Below, piece by piece: positions 50,430-58,789 of a DNA stretch of 64,000 nt; position 1 is the first letter of the stretch, and the number at the start of each line of letters is the position of its first letter. Below the pieces are notes generated by a model that did no database searches, was not told the DNA's origin, and saw only the letters and a program-made list of their open reading frames with translations. The DNA is from a bacterium (lineage in GTDB: Bacteria; Armatimonadota; JACIXR01): assembly GCA_014360495.1 (NCBI GenBank), contig JACIXR010000004.1, positions 131,983 to 195,982 on the forward strand. Direction: 5' to 3'. The translations under genes were made by a program, and so were the position numbers.

Positions 50430-51248
50430 TTGAGAACCATTGCTTTGTTAACCATTTGCCTTTATGTTTCCTCTATTTGGGCAGGGCAGATAGCCTTAGA
50501 CCTCCAATCCACCCCCGTGAACGAGGTCCTCACCAAGCTATCCCAGGAGACAAAGGAAGAGATAATCACCGAGGGCACTTTACAAGCGAGACTAACTGGA
50601 AGCATTCGCTGTTCCACCCTTGAGGAAGCCCTGAACGCGCTTACCGTTTTGCAGCCGAGTTTGAAATGGGCAAAGCTGGTTTTCCCATCCGGTGAGAAGA
50701 TATCCAAAGAAGACATAATTATCACAGCAAAAGCTCTTAAAATGGTTAGAATCTCCAAGGTTGTTGCAGAAGGTAAGGATGGCGATTTGGTCTTTATGCG
50801 TTCCAGCAAGGCTTCTTTAGGGGAAAAGAATTTGAGAACTGTATATGTCGTTTGGGAGGAAATCGGTCCCGCAAACATAGCTCAGCTCGCTTCCATCTCA
50901 TCTGCGAAGTTATCGCCCCAAGATTATCTCAACCTTAACTGGTTTATGCTCAACTCTTTCCTTTCTATGACTCCTGAGGAGAGAAAGCAGGTGTTATTCG
51001 GGGCATTTAATATGATTTTCAATGACCCCGCTCTTCTTCAGAGGATAATGAGCGAATATTTCTCTATGTTGACAACCCTCAGTCCTGAGGAGATGGGGCA
51101 ATTGATTGGCGCTTCATTTAGGGCTATGCAATCAATACCGCCGGAATTTTGGAATCAGATGATGCAATCAATGAGTCAATGGATGCAGATGATGGGACCC
51201 CAGCTCCAGCAAATGATTCCTCAAATGCCCGGAGGTGGCACTCAATAG
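50430..51248 (+). CDS. Exported protein with an STN-like (secretin/TonB short N-terminal) domain
   Basis: 272 residues from TTG 50430, chosen because GAGGTGAT ends four bases upstream; a GTG at 50421 overlaps that SD. The signal peptide is RTIALLTICLYVSSIWAG. The next ~65 residues (IALDLQSTPVNEVLTKLSQE and IRCSTLEEALNALTVL) match the STN fold that precedes secretin and TonB-receptor barrels. No barrel follows; instead there is a helical region and a Met/Gln-rich tail (MMQSMSQWMQMMGPQLQQMI). First gene of a coupled operon; its TAG stop overlaps the apparent coaX start. Function unknown. Confidence 0.7.
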   Translation: MRTIALLTICLYVSSIWAGQIALDLQSTPVNEVLTKLSQETKEEIITEGTLQARLTGSIRCSTLEEALNALTVLQPSLKWAKLVFPSGEKISKEDIIITAKALKMVRISKVVAEGKDGDLVFMRSSKASLGEKNLRTVYVVWEEIGPANIAQLASISSAKLSPQDYLNLNWFMLNSFLSMTPEERKQVLFGAFNMIFNDPALLQRIMSEYFSMLTTLSPEEMGQLIGASFRAMQSIPPEFWNQMMQSMSQWMQMMGPQLQQMIPQMPGGGTQ

Positions 51249-52012
51249 GAAAGTCTCTCCTCGCCATAGACATAGGGAACACGAAGATACACATCGGCTT
51301 ATTTGAAGATAAGGAGCTTGTTAGTTCCTTTAGTCTATCATCTCGTCGCTTGCTCACCTCCGATGAGTTCTCGTTAATGCTTGAAAGCCTTCTGAATCGC
51401 TTTGATAGGAACATCCAATCCATTGAGGAAGTGGTGGCGGGAAGCGTTGTTCCCTCATTAAATGTAATAATAAAAGAAGCGTTCGCCTCTTACGGAAAGA
51501 AAGCCTACTTTATGGGAGAGGATTTCCCAGCGCCGATTCGTATCCTTTACAAAAACCCCGAGGAAGTGGGGATGGACAGATTAGCGAACGCAATTGCCTG
51601 TCGTGAGCTCTATGGATGTCCAGCGATTATAGTTGATTTCGGCACCGCTATAACCTTTGATGTCCTCTCCGGGAAAGGGGAATATCTCGGTGGTATAATC
51701 GCCCCTGGAGTTGAGATATCTCTTCAGGGATTGTTTACCGCAACTGCCCGCCTTCCAAAAGTAGATATAGATGTTCCCAAGGAGGTAATAGGGAAAAGCA
51801 CGAAAGAAGCGATAAGAAGCGGAGTCGTCTTCGGGACGGTTGAGTTAGTTGAGGGGTTAATTGAAAGGATTAAGGAGGAAATGGGGGAGACGATAATCGT
51901 CTTGACGGGAGGGATGGGCGAATTCTTTGCTAAGCAGGTTTGTTTCTCCTGCGTTGTTGATAAATTTTTAACATTGGAGGGCTTATGCCTTGCCTGGGAA
52001 AAGAGTAGTTAG
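51245..52012 (+). CDS. coaX: Type III pantothenate kinase CoaX, apparent ATA start
   Basis: 255 residues. It makes 4'-phosphopantothenate, the first committed step to CoA. Motifs: LLAIDIGNTKIHIGLFEDKE (phosphate loop), EEVGMDRLANAIACRELYG, IIVDFGTAITFDVLSGKGEY, LGGIIAPGVEISLQGLF and IIVLTGGMGEFFA. Homologs begin one or two residues before LLAIDIGN. The only codon there with correct SD spacing (GGAGGTGG at 51231-51238) is ATA 51245, which overlaps the upstream TAG stop. The in-frame ATGs at 51149 and 51179 lie inside the previous gene. The enzyme call is firm; the start is uncertain. Confidence 0.88.
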   Translation: MGKSLLAIDIGNTKIHIGLFEDKELVSSFSLSSRRLLTSDEFSLMLESLLNRFDRNIQSIEEVVAGSVVPSLNVIIKEAFASYGKKAYFMGEDFPAPIRILYKNPEEVGMDRLANAIACRELYGCPAIIVDFGTAITFDVLSGKGEYLGGIIAPGVEISLQGLFTATARLPKVDIDVPKEVIGKSTKEAIRSGVVFGTVELVEGLIERIKEEMGETIIVLTGGMGEFFAKQVCFSCVVDKFLTLEGLCLAWEKSS

Positions 52013-52901
52013 CGTGAGCTTGGGTTCCTCTAAGAGGGATAGCAGAGTGGAGATAGAACTTCTTGGCATCCCTTATGTTATGGAGAGAATAGGAACGGAT
52101 GGAGATTTCCAGAAAGCCCTCTCTTTGATAAAGGAATTAGATGGGAATGTAGATGCGATTGGGCTGGGGGGAATAGACCTTTATCTTATAACTGGATGGA
52201 AGAAATACATAATAAAGGATGCAAAGAAGCTCGCTGATGCGGCGAAGGTCACCCCGGTGACCGATGGTGCTTTCTTAAAGCTTGCCTTGGAAAAGGAAGC
52301 TATAAATATGCTCCAAAGGGAAGGGATAGTGAATTTCAAGGAGAAGAAGGTTATGCAGATAACGGCTGTTGATAGATTCGGGATGGCTTCAGCTCTTGCT
52401 TCTTTGGCAAAGGAGATTGTTTTCGGGGACTTGATGTTTTCCTTCGGTGTCCGCATCCCCATGCGTTCAATAAGAGCGGTTAATATTCTGGGTTTCCTTT
52501 TCCTCCCCTTTATCTGCAGGCTTCCCTTCAAAATGCTATATCCAGTTGGGCAGGAGCAAGAGAAGCCTTCAGAGCCGAAATTCGTTGATTTCTTCCAATG
52601 GGCTGATGTGATTGCGGGAGATTTTCATTACATAAAACGCTATTCTCCTCCCGAGCTTCCCGGAAAGATAATCATAACAAATACAACCACGAAAGAAGAT
52701 GTTAACATGCTAAAAAGTAAAGGAGTTAAGATGTTGATAACTACAACTCCTGCTATACAGGGAAGGAGTTTTGGGGTGAATGTTTGGGAGGGGGCTGTGG
52801 TGAGCTATTTGGGGAAGAGGGCGGACGAGATAAGCGAGGAGGAATTCTTGGAGGTCATGCGTTCCTTCGGCTGGCAACCGAGGGTGGAGGTGTTTGAGTG
52901 A
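51990..52901 (+). CDS. Conserved protein of the group annotated as quinate 5-dehydrogenase-like
   Basis: 303 residues from TTG 51990, seven bases after GGAGGG; it overlaps the coaX end by 23 bases. KRVVSVSLGSSKRDSRVEIE, VDAIGLGGIDLYLITGWKKY and KKLADAAKVTPVTDGAFLKL are memorable conserved stretches. I recall this family being labelled quinate 5-dehydrogenase in Firmicutes-like genomes, but I see no Rossmann GxGxxG and no shikimate-dehydrogenase motifs. The label may rest on gene neighbourhood only. The 3' end overlaps the acyl reductase gene by four bases (GTGA), so the two are surely made together. Confidence 0.6.
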   Translation: MPGKRVVSVSLGSSKRDSRVEIELLGIPYVMERIGTDGDFQKALSLIKELDGNVDAIGLGGIDLYLITGWKKYIIKDAKKLADAAKVTPVTDGAFLKLALEKEAINMLQREGIVNFKEKKVMQITAVDRFGMASALASLAKEIVFGDLMFSFGVRIPMRSIRAVNILGFLFLPFICRLPFKMLYPVGQEQEKPSEPKFVDFFQWADVIAGDFHYIKRYSPPELPGKIIITNTTTKEDVNMLKSKGVKMLITTTPAIQGRSFGVNVWEGAVVSYLGKRADEISEEEFLEVMRSFGWQPRVEVFE

Positions 52902-53965
52902 ACAGATTCGCCTTTATCATCCATCCCATATCACCAGAGGATATAAAGAAAAGCCTGAAACCTCTTGCCATTCTACCGGTTCCGTTATTGGAGGCGATAA
53001 CGAAGCATTTCCCTCCGTTTAAGGTATCCATGATAAGAGGAGTGCGTTCGCCCACGGGAGCGGAAACGGAGGGATGGTTCATAGGAATTCCCTTAACGCC
53101 TCGCCAATTTCTTTCTTATCCCCTTGATTTCGTTTACAAAAGGCTTATTCAAGCGGGGAAACTGGCGGAGAAGCTGGGAGCAAAGATAGTGGGTTTAGGG
53201 GCTTTTACCTCCGTTGTGGGAGATGGAGGGATAACGCTTGCGAAGAACATCAATATTGGGGTGACGACGGGAAACTCATATACGGTCGTAACTGCTGTTG
53301 AGGGAGCGATAGAGGCGGCTAAATTGGTGGGTATAAATCCGAAAGAAGCAGTAGCGGCGGTTGTCGGAGCGGGCGGTTCAATAGGCTTTACATCCGCGAG
53401 GTTACTGGCGAGGGAAGTGCCGAAAATGAACATCATAGGAAGAAGCGTAGAGAAATTGGAGAAAGTGAAAGAGACGATAGAAGGGGAGACGGATTGTAAA
53501 GTTGAGATAAAGAGGAATGTAAGCGAGGGATTGAGGGAAGCGGATATAGTGCTCACTGTGACATCGGCGATGGAGGAGATAATCTTCCCCGAGGATTTAA
53601 AGCGAGGAGCGGTGGTCTGCGATGTGGCTCGTCCAAGGGATGTCTCAAAGAGGGTGGAGGAGGAAAGGAGGGATGTATTGGTGATAGAAGGTGGGGTAGT
53701 GGCGGTCCCTGGGGATGTTGATTTCGGCTTTGATTTCGGATTTCCTCCCAAGACCGCTTACGCCTGTATGGCGGAGACCATGATTTTAGCCTTGGAGGGA
53801 TACGAGGGAAACTTTACTCTGGGGAAGGAGGTAACTTTAGAGCAGGCGGATACGATAGCGAAGTTAGCGAAAAAGCATGGCTTTCGCCTCGCAGGGTTCA
53901 GAAGCTTTGAGAAGCCAGTCCTTCCCGAGAGGATAGAGGAGGTCCGAAGGCTCGCAGGCAGATAG
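52898..53965 (+). CDS. Long-chain acyl-ACP reductase-like protein (cyanobacterial AAR-like, COG5322-type)
   Basis: 355 residues from GTG 52898. The architecture follows cyanobacterial acyl-ACP reductase: KIVGLGAFTSVVGDGG, then TTGNSYTVVTAVEGAIEAAK, the NADPH Rossmann loop AAVVGAGGSIGFTSARLLAR near residue 150, VIEGGVVAVPGDVDFGFDFG, and TAYACMAETMILALEGYEGN. Cys290 in YACMAE lines up with the catalytic Cys of AAR, which forms the acyl-thioester. That similarity comes from my memory of the AAR sequence. It may reduce an acyl-ACP or acyl-CoA to an aldehyde. No aldehyde deformylating oxygenase is in the window. Alternative: a semialdehyde or shikimate-type dehydrogenase. Confidence 0.72.
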   Translation: MNRFAFIIHPISPEDIKKSLKPLAILPVPLLEAITKHFPPFKVSMIRGVRSPTGAETEGWFIGIPLTPRQFLSYPLDFVYKRLIQAGKLAEKLGAKIVGLGAFTSVVGDGGITLAKNINIGVTTGNSYTVVTAVEGAIEAAKLVGINPKEAVAAVVGAGGSIGFTSARLLAREVPKMNIIGRSVEKLEKVKETIEGETDCKVEIKRNVSEGLREADIVLTVTSAMEEIIFPEDLKRGAVVCDVARPRDVSKRVEEERRDVLVIEGGVVAVPGDVDFGFDFGFPPKTAYACMAETMILALEGYEGNFTLGKEVTLEQADTIAKLAKKHGFRLAGFRSFEKPVLPERIEEVRRLAGR

Positions 53966-53981
53966 GATAGAGGTGAACAGA

Positions 53982-55100
53982 ATGACTAAAAAGGAGATGA
54001 ATTTGAGAATCTTCAAAGGCGAGGAGATTCCTCATCCTTTCTTCCAGCCGAGATTAGAGCCTTGGTATGCTTGGCATAAGCAATTCAACAAACTGCCGCC
54101 TCGCTACCAGGATAAAAGTCTATTGGAGCTCTATGATGAGCTGGATATCTCAATGAGATATGTTCACTACTACACGGGAATGCCCGACCCAGTGGAGGTT
54201 AAATACAGCGAGAAAGTGAAGATTAATTACGAGTTCGGCGAAAACGAGGCAATGGAGATTATAGAGACACCCTTCTGCCAACTCGTTAGGAAGCTGAAAA
54301 TCAATCCCGATGGAGTCTGGCATACAGTGAAATTCCCCGTGGGGAATTCCCTTGAGGAGCTAAGAGGTTTGAAGTGGCTTTATCAAAACACAACTTATCA
54401 TTTCTCAAAGGAGAAGTTTCAAGAGGGCAGCGATTTCATCGGGGATAGGGGAGAGCCCCAGTTTTGGGTGCCGAAAAGCCCTTACCAAGCCCTTGCCCAG
54501 ATTTGGATGAAGTTGGACCAATTCATATATGCCTTAAACGACCACAGGGAGGAAGTGGAGGATTTGATGAAGGCAATAGACGATGCATATGACCCACTTT
54601 ATGAGGAAATCATCGGTTCGGGGATGGTGAGGATTATAAATTTCGGGGAAAATATTCACGACCATCTTTTCTCTCCAGCTTATTTTGAAAAATACTTGAT
54701 TCCCTTTTACGAAAAGCGTTCAGGTCAATTGAGGAAGGCGGGAATCTTCACTCACATCCATATAGATGGTTATTTCAAGAGCCTTTTGAAGTATCTCAAA
54801 TATCTGCCATTTGATGGCTACGAAGCCCTGACTCCTTTGCCTCAAGGGGATGTGAGTTTGGAGGAAATAAAGGAGCATATAGGGGATAAGGTGCTCCTGG
54901 ATGGTTTGCCAGCCGTCCTTTTCTCTCCCGAGATTTACCCTTCAAGAGAACCATTGGAGGAGTTCACGGAGAAGATAATAAAGATGTTTCACCCAAGGTT
55001 AGTTCTAGGGGTTTCCGATGAGGTGCCGGAAGGCGGAGGCGAGGAAGCCCTTGAGAGAGTTAGATGGGTGGCAAACTATTGCAAAAGCTTTAGGAAGTGA
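53982..55100 (+). CDS. Uroporphyrinogen decarboxylase-like (URO-D superfamily) protein
   Basis: 372 residues from ATG 53982 with GAGGTGAAC just upstream; a GTG at 53973 is too close to that SD. The URO-D barrel shows in LEPWYAWHKQFNKLPPRYQD, SPAYFEKYLIPFYEKRSGQL, IFTHIHIDGYFKSLLKYLKY (metal-binding His region), GYEALTPLPQGDVSLEEIKE and RLVLGVSDEVPEGGGEEALE at the end. It is probably a methyltransferase-like or unknown-substrate enzyme rather than the haem enzyme. Last gene of the STN-coaX-acyl reductase operon, 16 bases after the reductase. Only weakly similar by eye to the URO-D-like protein at 7918. Confidence 0.78.
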   Translation: MTKKEMNLRIFKGEEIPHPFFQPRLEPWYAWHKQFNKLPPRYQDKSLLELYDELDISMRYVHYYTGMPDPVEVKYSEKVKINYEFGENEAMEIIETPFCQLVRKLKINPDGVWHTVKFPVGNSLEELRGLKWLYQNTTYHFSKEKFQEGSDFIGDRGEPQFWVPKSPYQALAQIWMKLDQFIYALNDHREEVEDLMKAIDDAYDPLYEEIIGSGMVRIINFGENIHDHLFSPAYFEKYLIPFYEKRSGQLRKAGIFTHIHIDGYFKSLLKYLKYLPFDGYEALTPLPQGDVSLEEIKEHIGDKVLLDGLPAVLFSPEIYPSREPLEEFTEKIIKMFHPRLVLGVSDEVPEGGGEEALERVRWVANYCKSFRK

Positions 55101-55203
55101 AATTTTAAATCCTTGCAAACGGGGGAAGAAGTTTTCAAAATTGGTCCGAGGAAGAATCTCAAAGTGCACATGATGTGTGTTCTTCTCCCGATGAATAATT
55201 TCC

Positions 55204-55233
55204 TTGCTTAATTTTCTCTGAACTCTTTATAAT
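55204..55233 (+). promoter_or_regulatory. Promoter of the amidohydrolase genes, probably leaderless
   Basis: TTGCTT (55204-55209), 18-base spacer and TATAAT (55228-55233). ATG 55243 lies nine bases after the -10 and has no SD. Confidence 0.5.
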
Positions 55234-55242
55234 TAATAAACT

Positions 55243-55995
55243 ATGGTGATAGACGCTCATCTCCACTTGCGAGACGATGTTTATGTAGGAGAGGAAGGCA
55301 CTCCCGAGAACCTCGTCAAAATGATGGACGAGGTGGGGGTTAATAAGGCTGTCCTCCTACGACTCTATGTTCCCGCAAGAAAAGCCATGGAGGAACTTCA
55401 AGATGCGAGGAGTAAATATCCCAGTAGATTTATCCCTTTCTTCTACGCCCTTCCTGACTTTGTTGAACCGACGCTTAAATTAACGGAAGAAGCGATCAAG
55501 AAACGAGGCTTTAAGGGGATTAAAATGCACGCTGGAATTTGTCGCCTTGAGAGTTATATCGTTGACCCCGTCTTCGCTTTGGCGAGCGAGTTAGATGTTC
55601 CCCTCCTAATAGACCCGGCGGGCGATTACCAAAATACGGAGAGGCTAGCGAAATCTTTCCCCAAAGCGAAGATAATCGTAGCCCATTTAGGTTATTATCT
55701 CTGTTCCGATGGCGACCTCGTTGACCGTTTCATTAACTTAGCAAAAGATTATCCCAATCTTTACCTTGACATCAGCGGAGTTCTATTGGTTGATAAAATT
55801 GAGAAGGCGATTTCTGAGGTTGGGTATGAGAGGGTAATCTGGGGAACGGATGGACCGAGTAATCAGCCAGACCCTGTTTCATTCACAAGGAAAGAGATGG
55901 AGAAGGTGTTAAAGCTTGAAATAGAGGAAAGGAAGAAGAAAGCGATTTTAGGAGAGAACATCGCCAATCTTTTAGGAATAGAAAACGATGAATGA
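55243..55995 (+). CDS. Amidohydrolase-family (metal-dependent TIM-barrel) hydrolase
   Basis: 250 residues. MVIDAHLHLRDD gives the HxH metal ligands on strand 1. GFKGIKMHAGICRLESYIVD, KIIVAHLGYYL (metal or catalytic His) and ERVIWGTDGPSNQPDPVSF (late Asp) complete the amidohydrolase-2 set seen in ACMSD/resorcylate-decarboxylase-like enzymes. Substrate unknown; reactions in the group are hydrolytic or decarboxylating. It starts right after a promoter and is followed 15 bases later by a related protein that lacks the ligands. Confidence 0.82.
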   Translation: MVIDAHLHLRDDVYVGEEGTPENLVKMMDEVGVNKAVLLRLYVPARKAMEELQDARSKYPSRFIPFFYALPDFVEPTLKLTEEAIKKRGFKGIKMHAGICRLESYIVDPVFALASELDVPLLIDPAGDYQNTERLAKSFPKAKIIVAHLGYYLCSDGDLVDRFINLAKDYPNLYLDISGVLLVDKIEKAISEVGYERVIWGTDGPSNQPDPVSFTRKEMEKVLKLEIEERKKKAILGENIANLLGIENDE

Positions 55996-56010
55996 AGAGA
56001 GGTGTTGCCG

Positions 56011-56691
56011 ATGGAGATAATAGATGTAAATGTTCAATGGGGTTTTTACCCCTTAGCGATGATTGACGCCAGTCCTCAGAGGGTTTCCAATTTATTAAAG
56101 GAAGCGGGAATAAGCAAAGGCTTGGCGATTTCCTTTAAATCTTCGTTCTTATCCTATAGGGAAGGGAATAGGGAAACGCTCTATATATCTCAGCAAAATC
56201 CTTTTTTCCTTCCTGTTTTCGCCGTAGACCCAAGGGATTATCCGAGGTGTATGAAGGAAATAGAGGAAGCGAAAGAGAAGGGCTTCATTGCCCTTCGTCT
56301 ATTCCGCAGGCACTCTGAGAACGGAACTGTCTTGAAAGAGATATTCCGTTCTGCTGCTAAGCTATCCCTTCCCATCCTATGCGATTTCGTTCCTCTTGTT
56401 TTGGATATAACTCCTTTGCCTCCCGTAGTTCTCCTTGAGATACCGCTTGAGGAGCTTGGGGAAGCTTTTTACCTCCTTGAAAGGGAAGAAGTATACATAG
56501 AATTCTCTCCTTTTCTAATTGGCTCGGGAAGGGCAAGCGATAATTTGAAGGGCAAACTTCTTTTCGGCTCCCGCCTTCCCTTCCTTCCACCATTTCTACA
56601 TTTGAAATTAATTGAAGAACAATTCCCTTCATCTGAGGATAGGGAGTTGATTTTGAGCCTAAATGCAAAGAAGATATTTTCTCTTTCTTAA
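56011..56691 (+). CDS. Degenerate amidohydrolase-like protein lacking metal ligands
   Basis: 226 residues from ATG 56011 (AGAGAGG eight bases upstream). MEIIDVNVQWGFYPLAMIDA takes the place of the HxH strand of the preceding protein, with Asn-Val-Gln instead of His-x-His. KGFIALRLFRRHSENGTVLK corresponds to the KGIKMH strand, and GKLLFGSRLPFLPPFLHLK to the WGTDGP end. A fold without the metal site suggests a non-catalytic partner of the neighbouring amidohydrolase, or a different active site. Its 3' end overlaps the porin-like gene by 29 bases. Confidence 0.65.
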   Translation: MEIIDVNVQWGFYPLAMIDASPQRVSNLLKEAGISKGLAISFKSSFLSYREGNRETLYISQQNPFFLPVFAVDPRDYPRCMKEIEEAKEKGFIALRLFRRHSENGTVLKEIFRSAAKLSLPILCDFVPLVLDITPLPPVVLLEIPLEELGEAFYLLEREEVYIEFSPFLIGSGRASDNLKGKLLFGSRLPFLPPFLHLKLIEEQFPSSEDRELILSLNAKKIFSLS

Positions 56692-57619
56692 TTTCGTGTT
56701 TTTCTCTCTCCGATGTTTCGCTGGAGGAAACATCGCCCTTGATTCCCGTTTCATCACCAACGAAAAAAGCAACATCCTCCTCTATGGGGAAGAGATAAAT
56801 TATAAATACGAATTGCCTGCCGGCACAATTTACCTCCAAGCCCTAAACCAATCGCCTAAAGGTGAGAGAAACGATTTACGAATAGGCGAGGCTTGGTTCA
56901 CAATCAATTTCGCCGATAATAAACTCATAGCAAAGGTTGGTCGTTTTCCCTTGCCCTTCGCTTTAAACGCAGTTTATGACCCCCATTTTCAGGTAATTCA
57001 GCCGCTATATCAGCAAAGCATTGGCTTAAGGCTTGATGAAGGTGCTTGCCTCCAGGGTAGCTATGGACCATACAAATTTATTCTCTCCGCCTCTCATGGA
57101 ACAGGGGGCTCAAAGAGCGAGAGAACCACATATATTTTAAGAGTTGAGAGGAAGATACCTGATAATCCCTTCTTCAAAGGGAACTTCGGCTTTTCCCTTC
57201 TATCTGGAAGACTTCCTTTAGTTGATGAGCAAGGAATAACTTCCCAATTGATAGATAAATCAAGGGTTGGCCTGGATTTTCAAGCCTTGGTTGGGAGTTT
57301 TCATCTGCTCGGTGAAGCTCACATCGGTGGAGATAAGGACATCAATGTCGGAGGTTTCTTCCTTCTTGCGAAGACACCCATAAAAAATAAGATTGAATGT
57401 CTTTTTTCCTGGCGCTCTTTTAATTTTGATATGGATAAGGAGAGGGAAGTCCGATTGGGAGGAGCTGGCATCTCTTGGGAAATTGATAAACACAATAGAC
57501 TTTCTTTTGTCTATCAGAGGGATTTTTATAATAAGAAAAACTTTTATACTCTCCAGCTTCTCACGAGCTATTCCTTTGATGAGCTTGCCAAGCTTCAGAG
57601 GAAATTTAGAAAGGAGTGA
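56663..57619 (+). CDS. Outer-membrane beta-barrel (porin-like) protein
   Basis: 318 residues from ATG 56663, inside the end of the previous gene. The signal peptide is RRYFLFLNFVFFSLRCFAGG. The rest alternates polar and aromatic residues in short strands (YKYELPAGTIYLQALNQSPK, NKLIAKVGRFPLPFALNAVY, NRLSFVYQRDFYNKKNFYTL), as in porin-type barrels; VGRFPLPFALN is typical of phosphate-selective or nutrient porins. It does not end in an aromatic residue (FRKE). It supports a diderm envelope. The substrate may be linked to the amidohydrolases or to NagA, whose gene starts five bases downstream. Confidence 0.68.
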   Translation: MQRRYFLFLNFVFFSLRCFAGGNIALDSRFITNEKSNILLYGEEINYKYELPAGTIYLQALNQSPKGERNDLRIGEAWFTINFADNKLIAKVGRFPLPFALNAVYDPHFQVIQPLYQQSIGLRLDEGACLQGSYGPYKFILSASHGTGGSKSERTTYILRVERKIPDNPFFKGNFGFSLLSGRLPLVDEQGITSQLIDKSRVGLDFQALVGSFHLLGEAHIGGDKDINVGGFFLLAKTPIKNKIECLFSWRSFNFDMDKEREVRLGGAGISWEIDKHNRLSFVYQRDFYNKKNFYTLQLLTSYSFDELAKLQRKFRKE

Positions 57620-57623
57620 TTAT

Positions 57624-58757
57624 ATGATTTTTCTTAGAAATGGAGAGATTTACACTCCGGAAGAGGTTATAAAGGGAAATATATTGATTGAAGATGGGAA
57701 GATTAAGGAAATCGGCGATTTAAATCCACCAATGGGGGCGGAAGTGATTGATTTAGGTGGGAAGATAGTTGCACCGGGGTTTATTGATGTTCATACTCAC
57801 GGTTTGGGTGGGTATGATGCGATGGATGGGAGGTCAGCGATTGAGGAGATATCCGCTCTCTTGCCTCGCTATGGTGTGGTTGGTTTTCTTCCCACTGGTG
57901 TTGCCAGTTCACATCAGAAGCTGATTGATTTTTTGAAGGATGTGAGGGAAGCAAGGCGAAGGGGAGCAAAGATATTGGGGGCGCACTTGGAAAGCCCTTA
58001 TATAAGTATGGATAAGCGGGGAGCCCAGCCACCCGAAGCAATCCGTCCTGTTGATATGAGGGAAATTGAAGAACTGATTGAGGCGGGAGTGAAGATGGTG
58101 ACGATTGCTCCCGAGGTGGAGGGCGCCTTAAAAGCTATAAAAAGATTGAAAGAAGCGGGTGTTATAGTTTCATTGGGGCATAGCAATGCGAGCTGGGAAG
58201 AAGCTTTGAAAGGGATAAACGCAGGAATAAGCAAGGCTACTCATACCTTCAACGCTATGCCGTCCCTTCACCATCGCAATCCTGGGTGTGTGGGATTGAT
58301 GCTTGTTGATGAGAGGATTGCTTGCGAGGTCATAGCGGATTTCATTCATCTTCATCCAATCATAGTAAAGCTTATCATCAAGGCTAAGGGAAAGGATAAA
58401 GTGATACTCATCACGGATTCCGCCTCTTATGCTGGTTTGCCGGATGGGGAATATAAGTGGATGGATGGGAGGATAGTGGTAAAGAGGGAAGGGAGAATTG
58501 CCTTTAAGGATGCCCCGGATGTGCTTGCGGGAAGCACTTTGACCCTTGACCAAGCAGTTAGAAATGTCGCTTCCCTCGGTTTTCCCTTAAAAGAGGTTAT
58601 TCAAATGGCGAGCCTAAATCCAGCGAGGGAAGCAGGTTTGGAGGGGATGGGGAGAATAAGGGTTGGCGGAAACGCCGATTTGGTCGTATTAGATAGTTCT
58701 CTTCAAGTTCAAATCACGATAATAAATGGTGAAATTATTTATAAAAGACTTGACTAA
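57624..58757 (+). CDS. nagA: N-acetylglucosamine-6-phosphate deacetylase NagA
   Basis: 377 residues from ATG 57624 (SD AAAGGAG). The frame is open much further upstream, but only inside the porin-like gene. APGFIDVHTHGLGGYDAMDG gives the HxH, HLESPYISMDKRGAQPPEAI has the family Glu ligand, and SLGHSNASWEEALKGINAG with ATHTFNAMPSLHHRNPG are NagA signatures. VILITDSASYAGLPDG carries the catalytic Asp. It converts GlcNAc-6-P to glucosamine-6-P and acetate. No nagB is adjacent. The released acetate could connect to the PduL gene just downstream, although PduL starts from its own promoter. Confidence 0.92.
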   Translation: MIFLRNGEIYTPEEVIKGNILIEDGKIKEIGDLNPPMGAEVIDLGGKIVAPGFIDVHTHGLGGYDAMDGRSAIEEISALLPRYGVVGFLPTGVASSHQKLIDFLKDVREARRRGAKILGAHLESPYISMDKRGAQPPEAIRPVDMREIEELIEAGVKMVTIAPEVEGALKAIKRLKEAGVIVSLGHSNASWEEALKGINAGISKATHTFNAMPSLHHRNPGCVGLMLVDERIACEVIADFIHLHPIIVKLIIKAKGKDKVILITDSASYAGLPDGEYKWMDGRIVVKREGRIAFKDAPDVLAGSTLTLDQAVRNVASLGFPLKEVIQMASLNPAREAGLEGMGRIRVGGNADLVVLDSSLQVQITIINGEIIYKRLD

Positions 58758-58779
58758 ACAAACCTTATCGTTTTAAAAT
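58750..58779 (+). promoter_or_regulatory. Promoter of the pduL operon overlapping the nagA stop, probably leaderless
   Basis: TTGACT (58750-58755), 18-base spacer and TAAAAT (58774-58779). The -35 overlaps the end of nagA. ATG 58790 is ten bases after the -10 with no SD. Confidence 0.52.
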
Positions 58780-58789
58780 TTTAATTACT

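Noticed and set aside
53149-53751. 200-codon minus-strand frame inside the acyl reductase gene
   Set aside because: Low-complexity Ser/Thr/Pro-rich translation that mirrors the coding strand; no start signal.
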